Assembly: GCF_026339875.1 (NCBI RefSeq)
Contig: NZ_JAPEPZ010000001.1
Location: forward strand, 8,680,001 to 8,744,000
DNA length: 64,000 nucleotides
Direction: 5' to 3'
DNA from: Streptomyces sp. NBC_01571
Lineage (GTDB): Bacteria; Actinomycetota; Actinomycetes; Streptomycetales; Streptomycetaceae
Part shown: piece after piece, positions 9,040-19,007 of the stretch
Layout of the letters: every line of letters starts with the position of its first letter
Position numbering within the stretch: position 1 is the first letter of the stretch
Translations under genes and position numbers: made by a program
Notes under the pieces: model-generated
What the model was told of the DNA's origin: nothing
Seen by the model: the letters and a program-made list of their open reading frames with translations, nothing else
Databases searched by the model: none

Positions 9040-9662
9040 CCACACCTGCCACCCCCACCCCGCAGCAGCCGTATTCCCTCTCGCTGCCGGTCAACCAGCT
9101 ACTCAAGGGCCCGGTCTTCCGCGACCAGCATGAGCGGGCCTGGGATGCCCTGCTGCATCACAGTGCCGGCGTGAAGGACTACATCGACGTCATGGGGCTG
9201 CGGGTGGTGATCGACGAGATGGAGGGCTACGCCTTCCTCCAGTCCAAACCCGAGGACGAAGACGATGCCCGCGATCCCCGCATGGCGCCGCCGCGGCTGA
9301 TGCCCCGCCGCTCGCTGTCCTACCCCGTCAGTCTGCTGGTCGTGCTGCTGCGCAAGCGGCTCGCCGAATTCGACACCGGCGCCGACGGCACCCGCCTGAT
9401 GATCACCCGGGACGAGATGGTCGAGATGATCCGTATGTTCCTCCCGGCCGGCAGCAACGAGGCACGCTTGGTCGACCAGATCGACGGCCACATCAACAAG
9501 GTGGTGGACCTGCAATTCCTGCGCCGAGCCCGCGGGCAGGAGCAGCTGTTCGAGGTGCAGCGGATCATCAAAGCCTTCGTCGACGGGCAGTGGCTCGCCG
9601 ACTTCGACACGAACCTGGCCCAGTACGCGGCCACCCACACCTCTCAGGAGACGCAGCAGTGA
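9036..9662 (+). CDS. jetB: Wadjet protein JetB (DUF4194, KITE-like)
   Basis: This 208-residue protein has the DUF4194 pattern of Jet[21 protein letters not shown] near the start, then a winged-helix region with [19 protein letters not shown], then [19 protein letters not shown] and [20 protein letters not shown]. JetB is the KITE (tandem winged-helix) subunit that binds the kleisin JetA in the Wadjet condensin-like complex. Its start overlaps the jetA stop by 4 bp and its TGA overlaps the jetC GTG. The length is typical. Confidence 0.9.
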   Translation: MTTPATPTPQQPYSLSLPVNQLLKGPVFRDQHERAWDALLHHSAGVKDYIDVMGLRVVIDEMEGYAFLQSKPEDEDDARDPRMAPPRLMPRRSLSYPVSLLVVLLRKRLAEFDTGADGTRLMITRDEMVEMIRMFLPAGSNEARLVDQIDGHINKVVDLQFLRRARGQEQLFEVQRIIKAFVDGQWLADFDTNLAQYAATHTSQETQQ

Positions 9663-12600
9663 TCCCCGCCCAGCCTGGCCCCGCCAGCACAAGCGCCTCC
9701 ACCGATCTGGTTGCGGCAGGCTTCCGACTGGAGCGTCTGGAGGTCTACAACTGGGGCACATTCGACAAGCACGTGTGGTCGTTCGGCCTCGGCGGCGCCA
9801 ACGCCCTGCTGACCGGTGACATCGGTTCCGGCAAGTCCACCCTGGTGGATGCGATTACCACGCTGTTCATGCCCGCCCGCAAGATTGCCTACAACAAGGC
9901 GGCCGGCGCGGAGAGCGGCGAGCGCAGCCTGCGCTCCTACGTGCTGGGCCACTACAAGTCCGAACGCAACGAGACCACCGGGACGACCAAACCGGTGGCG
10001 CTGCGCAAGCCGGGCAGCTACTCCGTCATCCTGGGCGTGTTCACGAACCCGGCACTGTCCGCGACCGTCACGCTGGGCCAGGTGTTCTGGCTGGCGGACG
10101 CGAATGCCACCAGCCCCGAGCGGCTGTTTCTCGTCGCCGACCGGGCGCTCTCTGTCGCCGGAGACTTCGCTGACTTCGGCACCGAGGTGCGGGCGCTGAA
10201 AAAGCGTCTCGAAGCGGGCGATGTCCGCGTCCACAAGACGTTCCCGCCCTACAGCAAGGACTTCCGGCGCCGGATGGGCATCGAGTCCGAGCAGGCGCTG
10301 GAGCTCTTCCATCAGACGGTGTCGATGAAGTCGGTGGGCAGCCTGGACGACTTCGTGCGCAGTCACATGCTCGAACCATTCGATGCAGCGGCGATGACCG
10401 ACAACATCATCAGCCACTTCGACGCGCTGACCACCACCTACAACTCCGTTCAGCGGGCCCGAGCCCAGATCGAGGCCCTCACTCCGCTGCTTGAGGACTG
10501 CGACGCGTACGAGGGCCTGGCCGCACGCATCGAGGAGACCGACGCCCAGCAGGCAGCCTTGCGGTACTTCATCGCCGAGCGCACGTCGGTGCTGCACGAA
10601 GCCCAGCGCGCCGAGGCGGAGCGGCTGCTCGCCCGTCTGGAGGGCGAGAAGAAGGCTGCGAAGGAGGAATTGGAGCGGCTGCGGGGCCAGGAGCGCCGGT
10701 GGGAACTGCAGCGTGAGGGCTTGGGCGGCGGGCGCGTGGGCGAACTGGAGCGTCAGATCAAGGAGACGGAGCAGCAGCGCGCCGCTCAGGAGAAGCGCGC
10801 CCGCCAGCACGCCGCCCTGCTGGAGGATGCAGGGCTGGCCCCGGTCACCGATCAGGCGCAGTTCACCGACCGCCTTGAGGAGATCGCCCGGGCCCAGCAT
10901 GACGTCGCCGCGACGACACAGGAGACGCGCACGGCCCTGGAGACGCTCGCAGTTGAGGCCGCACAGTTGAAGCAGCAGGCCGAAGACCTGAACGCAGACC
11001 TGCTCAGTCTGCGCTCGCGCCGCAGCAACATCCCCCGCAAGCAGCTGGAGGTACGCGCGCGCCTGAGCCGCGAACTCGGCATCGAGGACAGTGCTCTGCC
11101 CTTTGCCGGCGAACTCATTCAGGTACGAGAGGAGGAACAGGCCTGGGCCGGAGCCGCCGAGCGGCTGCTGCGCGGCTTCGCCGTGTCCCTCCTGGTCCCC
11201 GGCGATCAGTACGCTCGCGTCTCCGACTGGATCAATGACCACAACCTGGGGACGAAGCTGGTCTACTTCCGCGTCCCGGACAAGCTCCCGCCGCGACGCC
11301 TGCCCACCGATGCGTCCACGGCGCTGTTCACCAAGCTCGAAGTGCGCGAGGACTCGCCGTTCGCCCCGTGGCTGGCCGGCGAGCTCGAACGCCGCGCCTC
11401 CCACGCCTGCGTGCCGACGATGGAGGACTTCCGGCACGCCGAACTAGCCATCACCGCACAGGGGTTGATCAAGGGGGTGCGGGGCCGCCACGAGAAGAAC
11501 GACACCACCCGCATCGACGACCGCAGCACGTATGTGCTCGGCTGGACGAACCAGGCCAAGATTGATGCTCTCCTGGATCAGGCGGGACGGGTCCATGGCG
11601 CCCAGCGCGAGATGGAGAAGAAGAAGCTCGGGCTGGGAGCCGCCTACGAGGACGCCATCAGCCGTGACAAGGTCCTCGACCGGCTGACGGCGATGGTGGA
11701 CTACAGCGAGATCGACTGGGCGTCCGCGGTACGGCGCATCACCGAGCTGACCGCGGAGAAGCAGCGCCTGCGAGCCGCCTCCGGCGATCTGGACGAACTC
11801 ACCCGCCGCCTCGCCGAGATCGCCGACGAAATCACCGAACAGGGAGCCGTCTACGAGAAGGCCAGCCAGAGCTGGGGACGGGTCGACGGCGAGCGCGACG
11901 CCGCTGAACGCGCCTGCGACGAGGCCCTCGCGGTACTCGACGAACCGGCCGCCGACGCTGCACAGGCGCACTTTCCGGCCCTCGAACAGCGCTTGACCAC
12001 CGCCCGCATGGCGTGCCGGACCGCGCAGGAGTGCGTGCAGACCGAAACCCGGCTGCGCGAGGAGATGACGGCGCACAAGCACCGCTGGGCCAAGGAGCAG
12101 ACCCGCCTCGCCCAGACGATCGCCGCCCAGATGAGCTCCTTCCGCACCACCTATCAGGTCGAGACCAGCGAACTCGACGCCTCCGTCGCCTCCGCCCCCG
12201 GGTTCCGTGCGCTGCACCAGCAGCTCGTGGCCGATGACCTGCCGCGCTTCCAGGACCAGTTCCGCACCTACCTGAAGACCAACGTGATCCGCGAAATCGC
12301 CGGCTTTCACGCGCAGTTGAACATCTGGGCCGACGAGATCGGCGACCGCATCAACACCATCAACGAGTCGCTGGCCGGCATCGACTACAACCCCGGCCGC
12401 TACATCATGCTCAAGCCCGAGCAGACGCCCAACACCGAGATCCGCGAGTTCACCGCAGAACTGCGCGCCTGCACCAACGACGTCCTGTCCGGCAACGACT
12501 CCGACCTGTACTCCGAGGAAAAGTTCCACCAGGTCCAGCACCTAATCGAACGCTTCAAGGGCCGCGAAGGCCACGCGGACAGCGACCGCGGCTGGACCAA

Positions 12601-13075
12601 GCGCGTCACCGACGTGCGGTACTGGTTCGTCTTCAGCGCCAGCGAACGACGCCGAGAGGACGACTCGGAGTACGAGGTGTACTCCGACTCTGGCGGCAAG
12701 TCCGGCGGGCAGAAGGAGAAGCTCGCGTACACCATCCTGGCCGCTTCCCTCGCCTACCAGTTCAAACTCGACACCACCCCCAGCAGGAGCCGTACCTTCC
12801 GCTTCGTGGTCATCGACGAGGCCTTCGGACGCGGCTCGGAGGAATCCGCCCGCTTCGCCCTGGACCTCTTCAGGCGCCTGGGCCTGCAGCTCCTCATCGT
12901 CACCCCGCTGCAGAAGATCCATGTCATCGAGCCCTACGTGTCCGCCGTCGGCTTCGTCGACAACCCCAGCGGACACCACTCCCGCCTACGCACCCTGACC
13001 ATCGCCCAGTACCGCCAAGAACGCCTCGCCCACACCCTGGCCGGCCTGCAGCCCGCCGCAGGACAGGGAGGTTGA
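9659..13075 (+). CDS. jetC: Wadjet protein JetC (SMC/MukB-like ATPase)
   Basis: This 1138-residue SMC-like ATPase starts at the GTG overlapping the jetB stop (GTGA). The N-terminal head has Walker [10 protein letters not shown] at about residues 53-61. Two long Glu/Gln/Arg-rich coiled-coil stretches (about 290-440 and 640-830) flank a central hinge-like region. The C-terminal head has the signature [14 protein letters not shown] at about 1011-1024 and Walker [12 protein letters not shown] at about 1046-1056. JetC is the motor of Wadjet, extruding DNA loops with JetA and JetB until JetD cuts. All ATPase motifs look intact. The stop is 1 bp before the jetD ATG. Confidence 0.92.
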   Translation: MIPAQPGPASTSASTDLVAAGFRLERLEVYNWGTFDKHVWSFGLGGANALLTGDIGSGKSTLVDAITTLFMPARKIAYNKAAGAESGERSLRSYVLGHYKSERNETTGTTKPVALRKPGSYSVILGVFTNPALSATVTLGQVFWLADANATSPERLFLVADRALSVAGDFADFGTEVRALKKRLEAGDVRVHKTFPPYSKDFRRRMGIESEQALELFHQTVSMKSVGSLDDFVRSHMLEPFDAAAMTDNIISHFDALTTTYNSVQRARAQIEALTPLLEDCDAYEGLAARIEETDAQQAALRYFIAERTSVLHEAQRAEAERLLARLEGEKKAAKEELERLRGQERRWELQREGLGGGRVGELERQIKETEQQRAAQEKRARQHAALLEDAGLAPVTDQAQFTDRLEEIARAQHDVAATTQETRTALETLAVEAAQLKQQAEDLNADLLSLRSRRSNIPRKQLEVRARLSRELGIEDSALPFAGELIQVREEEQAWAGAAERLLRGFAVSLLVPGDQYARVSDWINDHNLGTKLVYFRVPDKLPPRRLPTDASTALFTKLEVREDSPFAPWLAGELERRASHACVPTMEDFRHAELAITAQGLIKGVRGRHEKNDTTRIDDRSTYVLGWTNQAKIDALLDQAGRVHGAQREMEKKKLGLGAAYEDAISRDKVLDRLTAMVDYSEIDWASAVRRITELTAEKQRLRAASGDLDELTRRLAEIADEITEQGAVYEKASQSWGRVDGERDAAERACDEALAVLDEPAADAAQAHFPALEQRLTTARMACRTAQECVQTETRLREEMTAHKHRWAKEQTRLAQTIAAQMSSFRTTYQVETSELDASVASAPGFRALHQQLVADDLPRFQDQFRTYLKTNVIREIAGFHAQLNIWADEIGDRINTINESLAGIDYNPGRYIMLKPEQTPNTEIREFTAELRACTNDVLSGNDSDLYSEEKFHQVQHLIERFKGREGHADSDRGWTKRVTDVRYWFVFSASERRREDDSEYEVYSDSGGKSGGQKEKLAYTILAASLAYQFKLDTTPSRSRTFRFVVIDEAFGRGSEESARFALDLFRRLGLQLLIVTPLQKIHVIEPYVSAVGFVDNPSGHHSRLRTLTIAQYRQERLAHTLAGLQPAAGQGG

Positions 13076-13076
13076 G

Positions 13077-14261
13077 ATGACGACGCATCAAGACTGCAAC
13101 TGGACTACGCCGCAGGCCGTCCTCGAACGCCTCCGCAAACGTTGGAACACGGGGACCTACCTCACTCAACTCGCCGACGGGGCACCCTGGGAATCCGTCG
13201 AGATCCCACTACGCGGCCCCAAGGCCGGCGACATCACCCGCCACTACGACCAAGTCCTCGCCTGGACCGAATCGTGGGCGCCCAGCGCACACCGGCACCT
13301 GCGCATCGAATACCGCCGACTCGGCGGACGACTCGCCGGCGTGAACAACATCCCCGACCGCGTCTGGATCGACGACCGCGACGACCTCTGGCGCCTACTC
13401 GGCGTCACCCCCACGGTCGCCCGCTACCAAACCCTGTTGGCCTCTGCCCGGGAATCACTGCCCGCGCTCGTCGACTGGATGATCGCCCACCCCATGCAGG
13501 TCCTCCAACGGGAAGCCGACTGGCACCGCCTACAGGCCACGATCCGCTGGATCACCAACTACCGCGGCCCAGGCGTCTACCTGCGCCAGCTCGACGTACC
13601 CGGCGTGGACACCAAGTTCATCGAACGCCACCGCGCCATCCTGACCACCCTGCTCGAACAATGCCTTCCCGACGACCGCATCGACACCGGGGCCGAACGT
13701 GCTGACTTCGCCGCCCGCTTCCGCTTCCTGCGCAAGCCCGCCTACCTGCGGTTCCGAATCCTCGGCGGCCACTCGCTGGGCGGCTTCAAGGAACTCACGG
13801 TCCGCGCCAATGAGTTCACCGCGCCCCCGCCTGACATCACGACCGTGTACGTCGTCGAGAACGAAACCACCTACCTCGCCTTCCCGGACCAGCCCCACAG
13901 CATCGTGATCCACGGCAGCGGCTACGCCGTGACCCAACTGTCCGCCCTGAACTGGCTACACGACATGCGCCTTGTGTACTGGGGCGACCTGGACACCCAC
14001 GGATTCACCATCCTCGACCGGCTGCGCCGGACCTTCCCGCACACCCAGTCCATCCTGATGAACCGGGACATTCTCCTGGAACACCGCAGCCAATGGGTAA
14101 AGGAAGACACCCCCACCCACCAGCCGCTCAGCACGCTCACCCCGGACGAAGCCGATGTGTACGACAGCTTCGTGGACGGCGAGTTCGGCCCCAACGTGAG
14201 ACTCGAACAAGAACGCGTCCGGTTCCACCTGCTCGAAGACACCCTCAATGAGCCCCACTAG
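13077..14261 (+). CDS. jetD: Wadjet protein JetD (DUF3322-DUF2220, TOPRIM nuclease)
   Basis: This 394-residue protein combines an N-terminal DUF3322 arm domain (about 1-190, with WESVEIPLRGPKAGDITRHY) and a C-terminal DUF2220 TOPRIM domain. The TOPRIM acidic residues appear as the glutamate in YVVENETTYLAFP and the D-x-D of LVYWGDLDTHGFTILDRLR, followed by the conserved late motif SILMNRDILLEH. JetD is the Wadjet subunit, related to topoisomerase VI / Spo11, that cleaves DNA once extrusion stalls. It is the last gene of the four-gene operon, so the system looks complete. This gene content and order fits type I Wadjet. Confidence 0.9.
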   Translation: MTTHQDCNWTTPQAVLERLRKRWNTGTYLTQLADGAPWESVEIPLRGPKAGDITRHYDQVLAWTESWAPSAHRHLRIEYRRLGGRLAGVNNIPDRVWIDDRDDLWRLLGVTPTVARYQTLLASARESLPALVDWMIAHPMQVLQREADWHRLQATIRWITNYRGPGVYLRQLDVPGVDTKFIERHRAILTTLLEQCLPDDRIDTGAERADFAARFRFLRKPAYLRFRILGGHSLGGFKELTVRANEFTAPPPDITTVYVVENETTYLAFPDQPHSIVIHGSGYAVTQLSALNWLHDMRLVYWGDLDTHGFTILDRLRRTFPHTQSILMNRDILLEHRSQWVKEDTPTHQPLSTLTPDEADVYDSFVDGEFGPNVRLEQERVRFHLLEDTLNEPH

Positions 14262-14433
14262 GCACCGTGCCTGCGGCAGGCCCCGGGTTTCAGCGTGAGT
14301 GAGCGCCGCGCGCCGAGCAGATCAGCGGGCGCCGTGCCATGACGTGCACCTGCCTAAACGTGGGCTTGGGCGGAGTGGCACAGCGTGGGTGGGTAGCGTA
14401 GGTCCGTGGATGGGGGCAGAACAGGATCGGGGG

Positions 14434-16677
14434 ATGGGTGTGAGTACGGCCCAGGTGCCGCAGCGGCAGCTCGCCGAGGTGGAAGGGGTGCTGGAGCGCA
14501 TCACCTACGCCAACGAAGAGACCGGCTACACGGTGGCCCGGGTCGACACCGGGCGCGGCGCGAATGATCTGCTGACGGTGGTCGGGGCGCTGCTGGGGGC
14601 GCAGCCGGGTGAGTCGTTGCGGTTGTATGGGCGGTGGGGGTCGCATCCGCAGTATGGCAAGCAGTTCACGGTGGAGAACTATATGACCGTGCTGCCGGCG
14701 ACCATTCAGGGAATCCGGCGGTATCTGGGGTCGGGGCTGATCAAGGGCATCGGGCCTCGCTTTGCCGACCGGATCACCGAGCATTTCGGCATCGACAGTC
14801 TTGATGTCATCGAACAGGAGCCGGAGCGGCTGGTCGAGGTGCCGGGGCTCGGCCCGAAACGGACCGCTTTGATCACGGCGGCCTGGGAGGAGCAGAAGTC
14901 CATCAAGGAGGTGATGGTCTTCCTGCAGGGCGTGGGTGTCTCGACCTCCCTTGCGGTGCGGATCTTCAAGAAGTACGGCGACAGTTCGATCGGGGTGGTC
15001 AAGAACGAGCCCTACCGGCTCGCCTCCGATGTCTGGGGCATCGGCTTCCTGACCGCCGACAAGATCGCCCAGGCCGTCGGGATCCCTCACGACAGTCCCG
15101 AGCGGGTCAAGGCAGGCTTGCAGTACGCGCTCTCACAGAGCAGCGACCAGGGCAACTGCTTCCTCCCCGAGGAACGTCTGATCGCCGATGGCGTGAAACT
15201 CCTTCAGGTCGAAGCAGGCCTGGTCATCGACTGTCTCACCGAACTTGTGACCGAAGACGGCGTGGTCCGCGAAAGCGTCCCCGGCCCGGACGGACAGCCG
15301 GTGACGGCCGTCTACCTGGTGCCGTTCCACCGTGCCGAGACCTCCCTGGCTAACCAGCTCCTGAGACTCCTGCGCACCGGCACCGACAAAATGCCCGCCT
15401 TTTCACCCCGCAGCGACACACCCGTCGACTGGACGAAGGCACTGGGCTGGCTGGCACGCCGGACGGGCGCGGAACTGGCACCGGAGCAGCAGGAAGCAGT
15501 GAAACTGGCGCTGACCGAGAAAGTCGCGGTTCTGACAGGCGGTCCGGGCTGCGGCAAGTCCTTCACGGTGAAGTCCATCGTGACCCTCGCCCTGGCGAAG
15601 AAAGCGAAAGTGGTCCTCGCCGCACCCACGGGCCGGGCAGCGAAACGGCTGTCGGAACTCACCGGCGCCGACGCCTCGACCGTCCACCGCCTGCTGGAAC
15701 TGCGGCCCGGCGGCGACGCCGCCTACGACCGCGACCGGCCCCTGGAAGCAGACCTCGTCGTCGTCGACGAAGCATCCATGCTCGACCTGATCCTGGCGAA
15801 CAAACTCGCCAAAGCAGTCGCGCCCGGCGCACATCTCCTCTTCGTCGGAGACGTCGACCAACTGCCCTCCGTCGGCGCAGGGGAGGTCTTGCGCGACATG
15901 CTCGCCCCCCACAGCCCCATCCCCTCCGTACGGCTGACCAAAATCTTCCGACAGGCCCAGCAGTCCGGAGTCGTGACCAACGCCCACCGCATCAACCAGG
16001 GCCGCCCTCCGCTGACAGACAACCTCCCCGACTTCTTCCTCTTCCCCGAAGACGACACCGACACCACAGCTGGCCTCACCGTCGACGTCACAGCCAGGCG
16101 CATCCCGCGGAAATTCGGCCTCGACCCCCGCCGCGACATCCAGGTCCTGGCCCCCATGCACCGCGGTCCCGCCGGGGCCGGCAACCTCAACATCCTCCTG
16201 CAAGCCGCCATTACCCCCGCCCGCGAAGGACTACCCGAACGCCGCTTCGGAGGCCGAACCTTCCGAGTCGGCGACAAAGTCACCCAGATCCGCAACAACT
16301 ATGAAAAAGGTCAGAACGGCGTCTTCAACGGCACCGTCGGCGTAGTCACCACCCTCAGCACCGAAGAACAGAAACTCACCGTCCTCACCGACGAGGACGA
16401 AGAAATCGACTACGACTTCGATGAACTGGACGAACTCGCCCACGCCTACGCCGTCACCATCCACCGATCCCAGGGAAGCGAATACCCCGCCGTCGTCATC
16501 CCCCTCACCACCTCAGCCTGGACCATGCTCCAGCGCAACCTCCTCTACACCGCCGTGACCAGAGCAAAGAAACTCGTGGTACTCGTCGGCTCCCGCAAAG
16601 CCCTCGGTCAAGCAGTCCGCACCATCAGCGCCGGCCGACGACACACCGCACTCGACCACCGACTCACCCCTGCGTAA
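14434..16677 (+). CDS. RecD2-type ATP-dependent DNA helicase
   Basis: This ~747-residue protein has RecD2 architecture: an N-terminal OB-like domain (VEGVLERITYANEETGYTVAR), a helix-hairpin-helix region (GSGLIKGIGPRFADRITEHFG and LVEVPGLGPKRTALI at about 95-150), then the SF1B helicase core. Walker A is TGGPGCGKSF (about 367-376), motif II is VVVDEASMLDL, motif III is LLFVGDVDQLPSVGAGEVL, and the C-terminal motif is YAVTIHRSQGSEYPAVVIP. RecD2 is a 5'-3' helicase acting outside RecBCD in recombination and repair. I chose the ATG at 14434; a GTG at 14440 is possible. It lies 172 bp after jetD in the same direction, so it may be co-transcribed. Confidence 0.85.
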   Translation: MGVSTAQVPQRQLAEVEGVLERITYANEETGYTVARVDTGRGANDLLTVVGALLGAQPGESLRLYGRWGSHPQYGKQFTVENYMTVLPATIQGIRRYLGSGLIKGIGPRFADRITEHFGIDSLDVIEQEPERLVEVPGLGPKRTALITAAWEEQKSIKEVMVFLQGVGVSTSLAVRIFKKYGDSSIGVVKNEPYRLASDVWGIGFLTADKIAQAVGIPHDSPERVKAGLQYALSQSSDQGNCFLPEERLIADGVKLLQVEAGLVIDCLTELVTEDGVVRESVPGPDGQPVTAVYLVPFHRAETSLANQLLRLLRTGTDKMPAFSPRSDTPVDWTKALGWLARRTGAELAPEQQEAVKLALTEKVAVLTGGPGCGKSFTVKSIVTLALAKKAKVVLAAPTGRAAKRLSELTGADASTVHRLLELRPGGDAAYDRDRPLEADLVVVDEASMLDLILANKLAKAVAPGAHLLFVGDVDQLPSVGAGEVLRDMLAPHSPIPSVRLTKIFRQAQQSGVVTNAHRINQGRPPLTDNLPDFFLFPEDDTDTTAGLTVDVTARRIPRKFGLDPRRDIQVLAPMHRGPAGAGNLNILLQAAITPAREGLPERRFGGRTFRVGDKVTQIRNNYEKGQNGVFNGTVGVVTTLSTEEQKLTVLTDEDEEIDYDFDELDELAHAYAVTIHRSQGSEYPAVVIPLTTSAWTMLQRNLLYTAVTRAKKLVVLVGSRKALGQAVRTISAGRRHTALDHRLTPA

Positions 16678-17017
16678 CCGGGATTATCCTGGCGCGGACC
16701 CTGAGGAGGCCCAGCATGGCCCACATGTCTCCAACTGGAAAGGCGGCACACTGCGGTGCACATCGCCGAAGAGGCTATGGCCACCGGACTGCCCGAAGTG
16801 TGACTGACCGGAAAGCCGCAAGCGTGCCCGCTAAAGCCTCCACTCGACCGAACACCCAGTATCCGCATAACCGCTGGTAATCTCCCTGCTGGCAGCGTGG
16901 CCCTTCTATCATCTGCGCGAGTGCCAGCAGCGAAATACCTACCGAGCAGACTCCGCACTTCAACGTGCAGCATCAACGATGCGGTACTGGTCCACAGGAG
17001 TGGATACAGGTTAGTGC
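16678..17017. other. Intergenic debris after recD2
   Basis: About 340 bp with no gene I can support. It separates the helicase gene from a truncated MHYT-domain fragment. No clear terminator was seen directly after the helicase stop. Confidence 0.5.
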
Positions 17018-17351
17018 GATGGGAGCGGCGGTGTCCGGTATGCACTACACCGGCATGGCAGCCGTCAGCGTGCAACTCGACACCCATGGCGGTCACACAG
17101 CGGCATGGCAGACGCCGACGTCGTTGCTGCTGCCGATGCTGATCGGCCCGCTCGCTTTCCTGGTCGTGGCCGCGGCGATCATCATGTTCGACCCGGTCCT
17201 CATCCTCGGCGCCGGTGAATGGACCTACGACACCACCACGTCCACCGGCCGTCCGCAGCAGACCAATCCAGCCCATGCACATGCTGTTGACCAGCAGGCT
17301 TTCGAACCGCGCTCCCAGAACCCGTCCGGCCACCACCCCAACTGGCCCTGA
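17018..17351 (+). pseudogene. 3' fragment of an MHYT-domain membrane sensor gene
   Basis: The frame contains AVSGMHYTGMAAVSVQLDTH, the defining MHYT motif, followed by a hydrophobic helix around LLPMLIGPLAFLVVAAAII and a short polar tail ending at 17351. Complete MHYT proteins have six or seven membrane helices with three such motifs. Only the last motif and last helix remain here, and no plausible full-length start exists upstream. By family the intact protein would be an integral-membrane sensor, possibly binding metal or gas. This piece is a relic. Confidence 0.65.
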
Positions 17352-17388
17352 CCACAGAGCCACCGCGCCCAGCGGGCGAGGTGGCTCA

Positions 17389-17412
17389 CGCCGGCAGCCT
17401 CTCCTGCCGGCG
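17389..17412. terminator. Hairpin, probable terminator
   Basis: A 9-bp perfect stem CGCCGGCAG (17389-17397) / CTGCCGGCG (17404-17412) with a 6-nt loop lies after the MHYT fragment. There is no U-run, as is common for actinobacterial terminators. The remaining sequence up to 17733 shows no gene. Confidence 0.5.
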
Positions 17413-17733
17413 AGGGGCGGGTATAGCTGTGGGGGCTGGCCCGCTATGGGTACCAGCCCCCACGGTCCGGTGTGCCTTCCGGACGGTGTCTGCCCACAGG
17501 CATGGGGAGGCAGGCAGACACACTCGGCGCGGTCGCCCCCCGGTTACCTTGCCGAGCTCCTCCCGCCACCAGGCAGGGTGGCGGGAGCTTCGATCTCTGC
17601 TACGTCCATCTGCCGTTTCGAGTTCACTGCACTTCTCTGCGCCGTGTGGGCGCTTGCCCGGCCCCGACTCTTCCGCGGCTCACTTCCTTGCCCGCGGCCG
17701 GTGTTGTCGGTGGGGTGTGGAACGCTTTGGGGT

Positions 17734-18207
17734 ATGCGTAATGAGGTGCCGTTGACAGTGATGGGGAGCCTTGTGGACGATCCAGAGTTGCGGTTCACCG
17801 CTGCGGGGCTGCAGTGGCGCGGTTCACGGTGGCATCGACACCACGGACGTACGACCGGGAGACGAACGCATGGTGTGATGGCGAGACTTCATGATTGCAG
17901 CGCGTGGCGTCAGCTCGCGGAGAACCTGGCCGGGTCGGTGTTCGAGGGAGCCCCGGGTGGTGGTGACGGGCCGGCTGCACACGGACCGGTGGGATACATC
18001 CGAGTGGGAAAAAGCTCTCGCATGGTGCTTGATGACGATGGTGGGGGTGCTTTCATGACCTTTGCGACGGTGAAAGTCACGCGTACCGCCCGTCCTGCGC
18101 CGGCGCGAGAGAACGCGCCGGACGATCCCTGGGCCACCGCCAGTCCCGTCCAGCCGAATCCCCCTGCGGAGAGTGTAAACACTCCGACCACGCAGGCCAC
18201 GCTCTGA
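17734..18207 (+). pseudogene. Decayed single-stranded DNA-binding protein gene
   Basis: The start [21 protein letters not shown] and the segment CSAWRQLAENLA are typical of the Streptomyces SSB OB-fold. The sequences between them switch frame: after about 17811 the family sequence [20 protein letters not shown] lies in another frame. Near 17957 one extra C moves RVVVTGRLHTDRWDTSEWEK out of frame again. The ending TFATVKVTRTARPAPARENA returns to the first frame and ends at 18207. At least three frame disruptions mean no working OB-fold can be made from one frame. The long open frame alone would mislead. Confidence 0.75.
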
Positions 18208-18434
18208 TGCCGCAGCCGTCCGCGAATACGCCGCGGGGTGACAAGCTGGAGGCAGCGGCTGCGGCTGTGACGGCAGCGCAGGAGGTCCTGCAGGCAGCGC
18301 GCCGGGACCTCAGGGCCGCCATCGTCGCGTCCCGGCAAGCAGGGGAGACGGTCCAGCAGATCGCAGGACGTACCGGACTGGACCCGGTAGTGGTCCGCAA
18401 CATCCTGGCCGTACCCCCACCAGCCGCCTCCTGA
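18207..18434 (+). CDS. Small hypothetical protein with HTH-like C-terminus
   Basis: This 75-residue protein starts at an ATG sharing one base with the stop of the ssb relic (TGATG). The first half is an Ala-rich helix; the second half, GETVQQIAGRTGLDPVVVRNIL, resembles a helix-turn-helix like those of small actinobacterial regulators. No family is recognised with certainty. It may have been co-translated with the once-intact ssb gene. Confidence 0.5.
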   Translation: MPQPSANTPRGDKLEAAAAAVTAAQEVLQAARRDLRAAIVASRQAGETVQQIAGRTGLDPVVVRNILAVPPPAAS

Positions 18435-18779
18435 CTCCCCAGCGGTCGTCCTCTCGGGTGAACGCCGGTCCTCACTGGCGCACTTGCCCGCTGTCGCCGT
18501 CACGCCCCCGGGCGCCTAGTTGACGCCTGCCGCGCGCCGGTGTAATCCGTGCGGTCTGAGGCGATATTGCCGTGATCATGTTCCGCTGGTGGCGTGCGCT
18601 GCAGGCTGGATGTGGCAGACGCTAGAGCCCACGAAGTAGGCGGGAGCGGCGAGTTGGTGGGATATTATGGTGATCGCTTCACGGCACGGTGGTCCGTTTA
18701 CGGCGTGACGGCGGTACACGGGTCCGCCCTCTGGTCCCGGGCTGAGTCGAGCCCGGGGCAGGGGCGCAGTGGAGTGCTG
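18435..18779. other. Intergenic stretch upstream of tRNA-Leu
   Basis: No gene is seen. An inverted repeat CCCGGGCT (18736-18743) / AGCCCGGG (18750-18757) lies just before the tRNA and may be a terminator or processing signal. Confidence 0.4.
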
Positions 18780-18862
18780 GGGAGTGTGGCGGAATTGGCA
18801 GACGCGCCGGATTCAAGTCCCGGTGTCCTATGGACGTGAGGGTTCGAGTCCCTCCACTCCTA
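18780..18862 (+). tRNA. tRNA-Leu (anticodon CAA)
   Basis: The 83-nt sequence folds as a class II tRNA. The acceptor stem is GGGAGTG/CACTCCT, with a G-U first pair, and A is at the discriminator position. The D arm begins GCGGAATTGG, the anticodon loop is TTCAAGT (anticodon CAA, reading UUG), the variable arm stem is GTCC/GGAC with loop TAT, and the T arm is GAGGG-TTCGAGT-CCCTC. CC follows, but the terminal CCA is not fully encoded. The last anticodon-stem pair is an A-C mismatch, a small oddity. The anticodon is not UAA, so this is not bldA. Confidence 0.85.
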
Positions 18863-19007
18863 CCTCAACGACAGAGCCCGGGCCCGATTGCACGGCCAGC
18901 CAGAACTGGTAATTCTCGCGGCTGGAGAATCCGGGGCCGTAACGCGACGGGTTTCCGGTGACGGGGCCGGGAATTGCTGTGTTGTGCCGGGTGGCTAGCC
19001 TGGCGGC

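Noticed and set aside
9644..12541. Long minus-strand open frames opposite jetC
   Set aside because: They mirror the codon bias of jetC and have no recognisable domain or ribosome site.
18780..18862. bldA (tRNA-Leu UAA)
   Set aside because: The anticodon reads CAA, not UAA.
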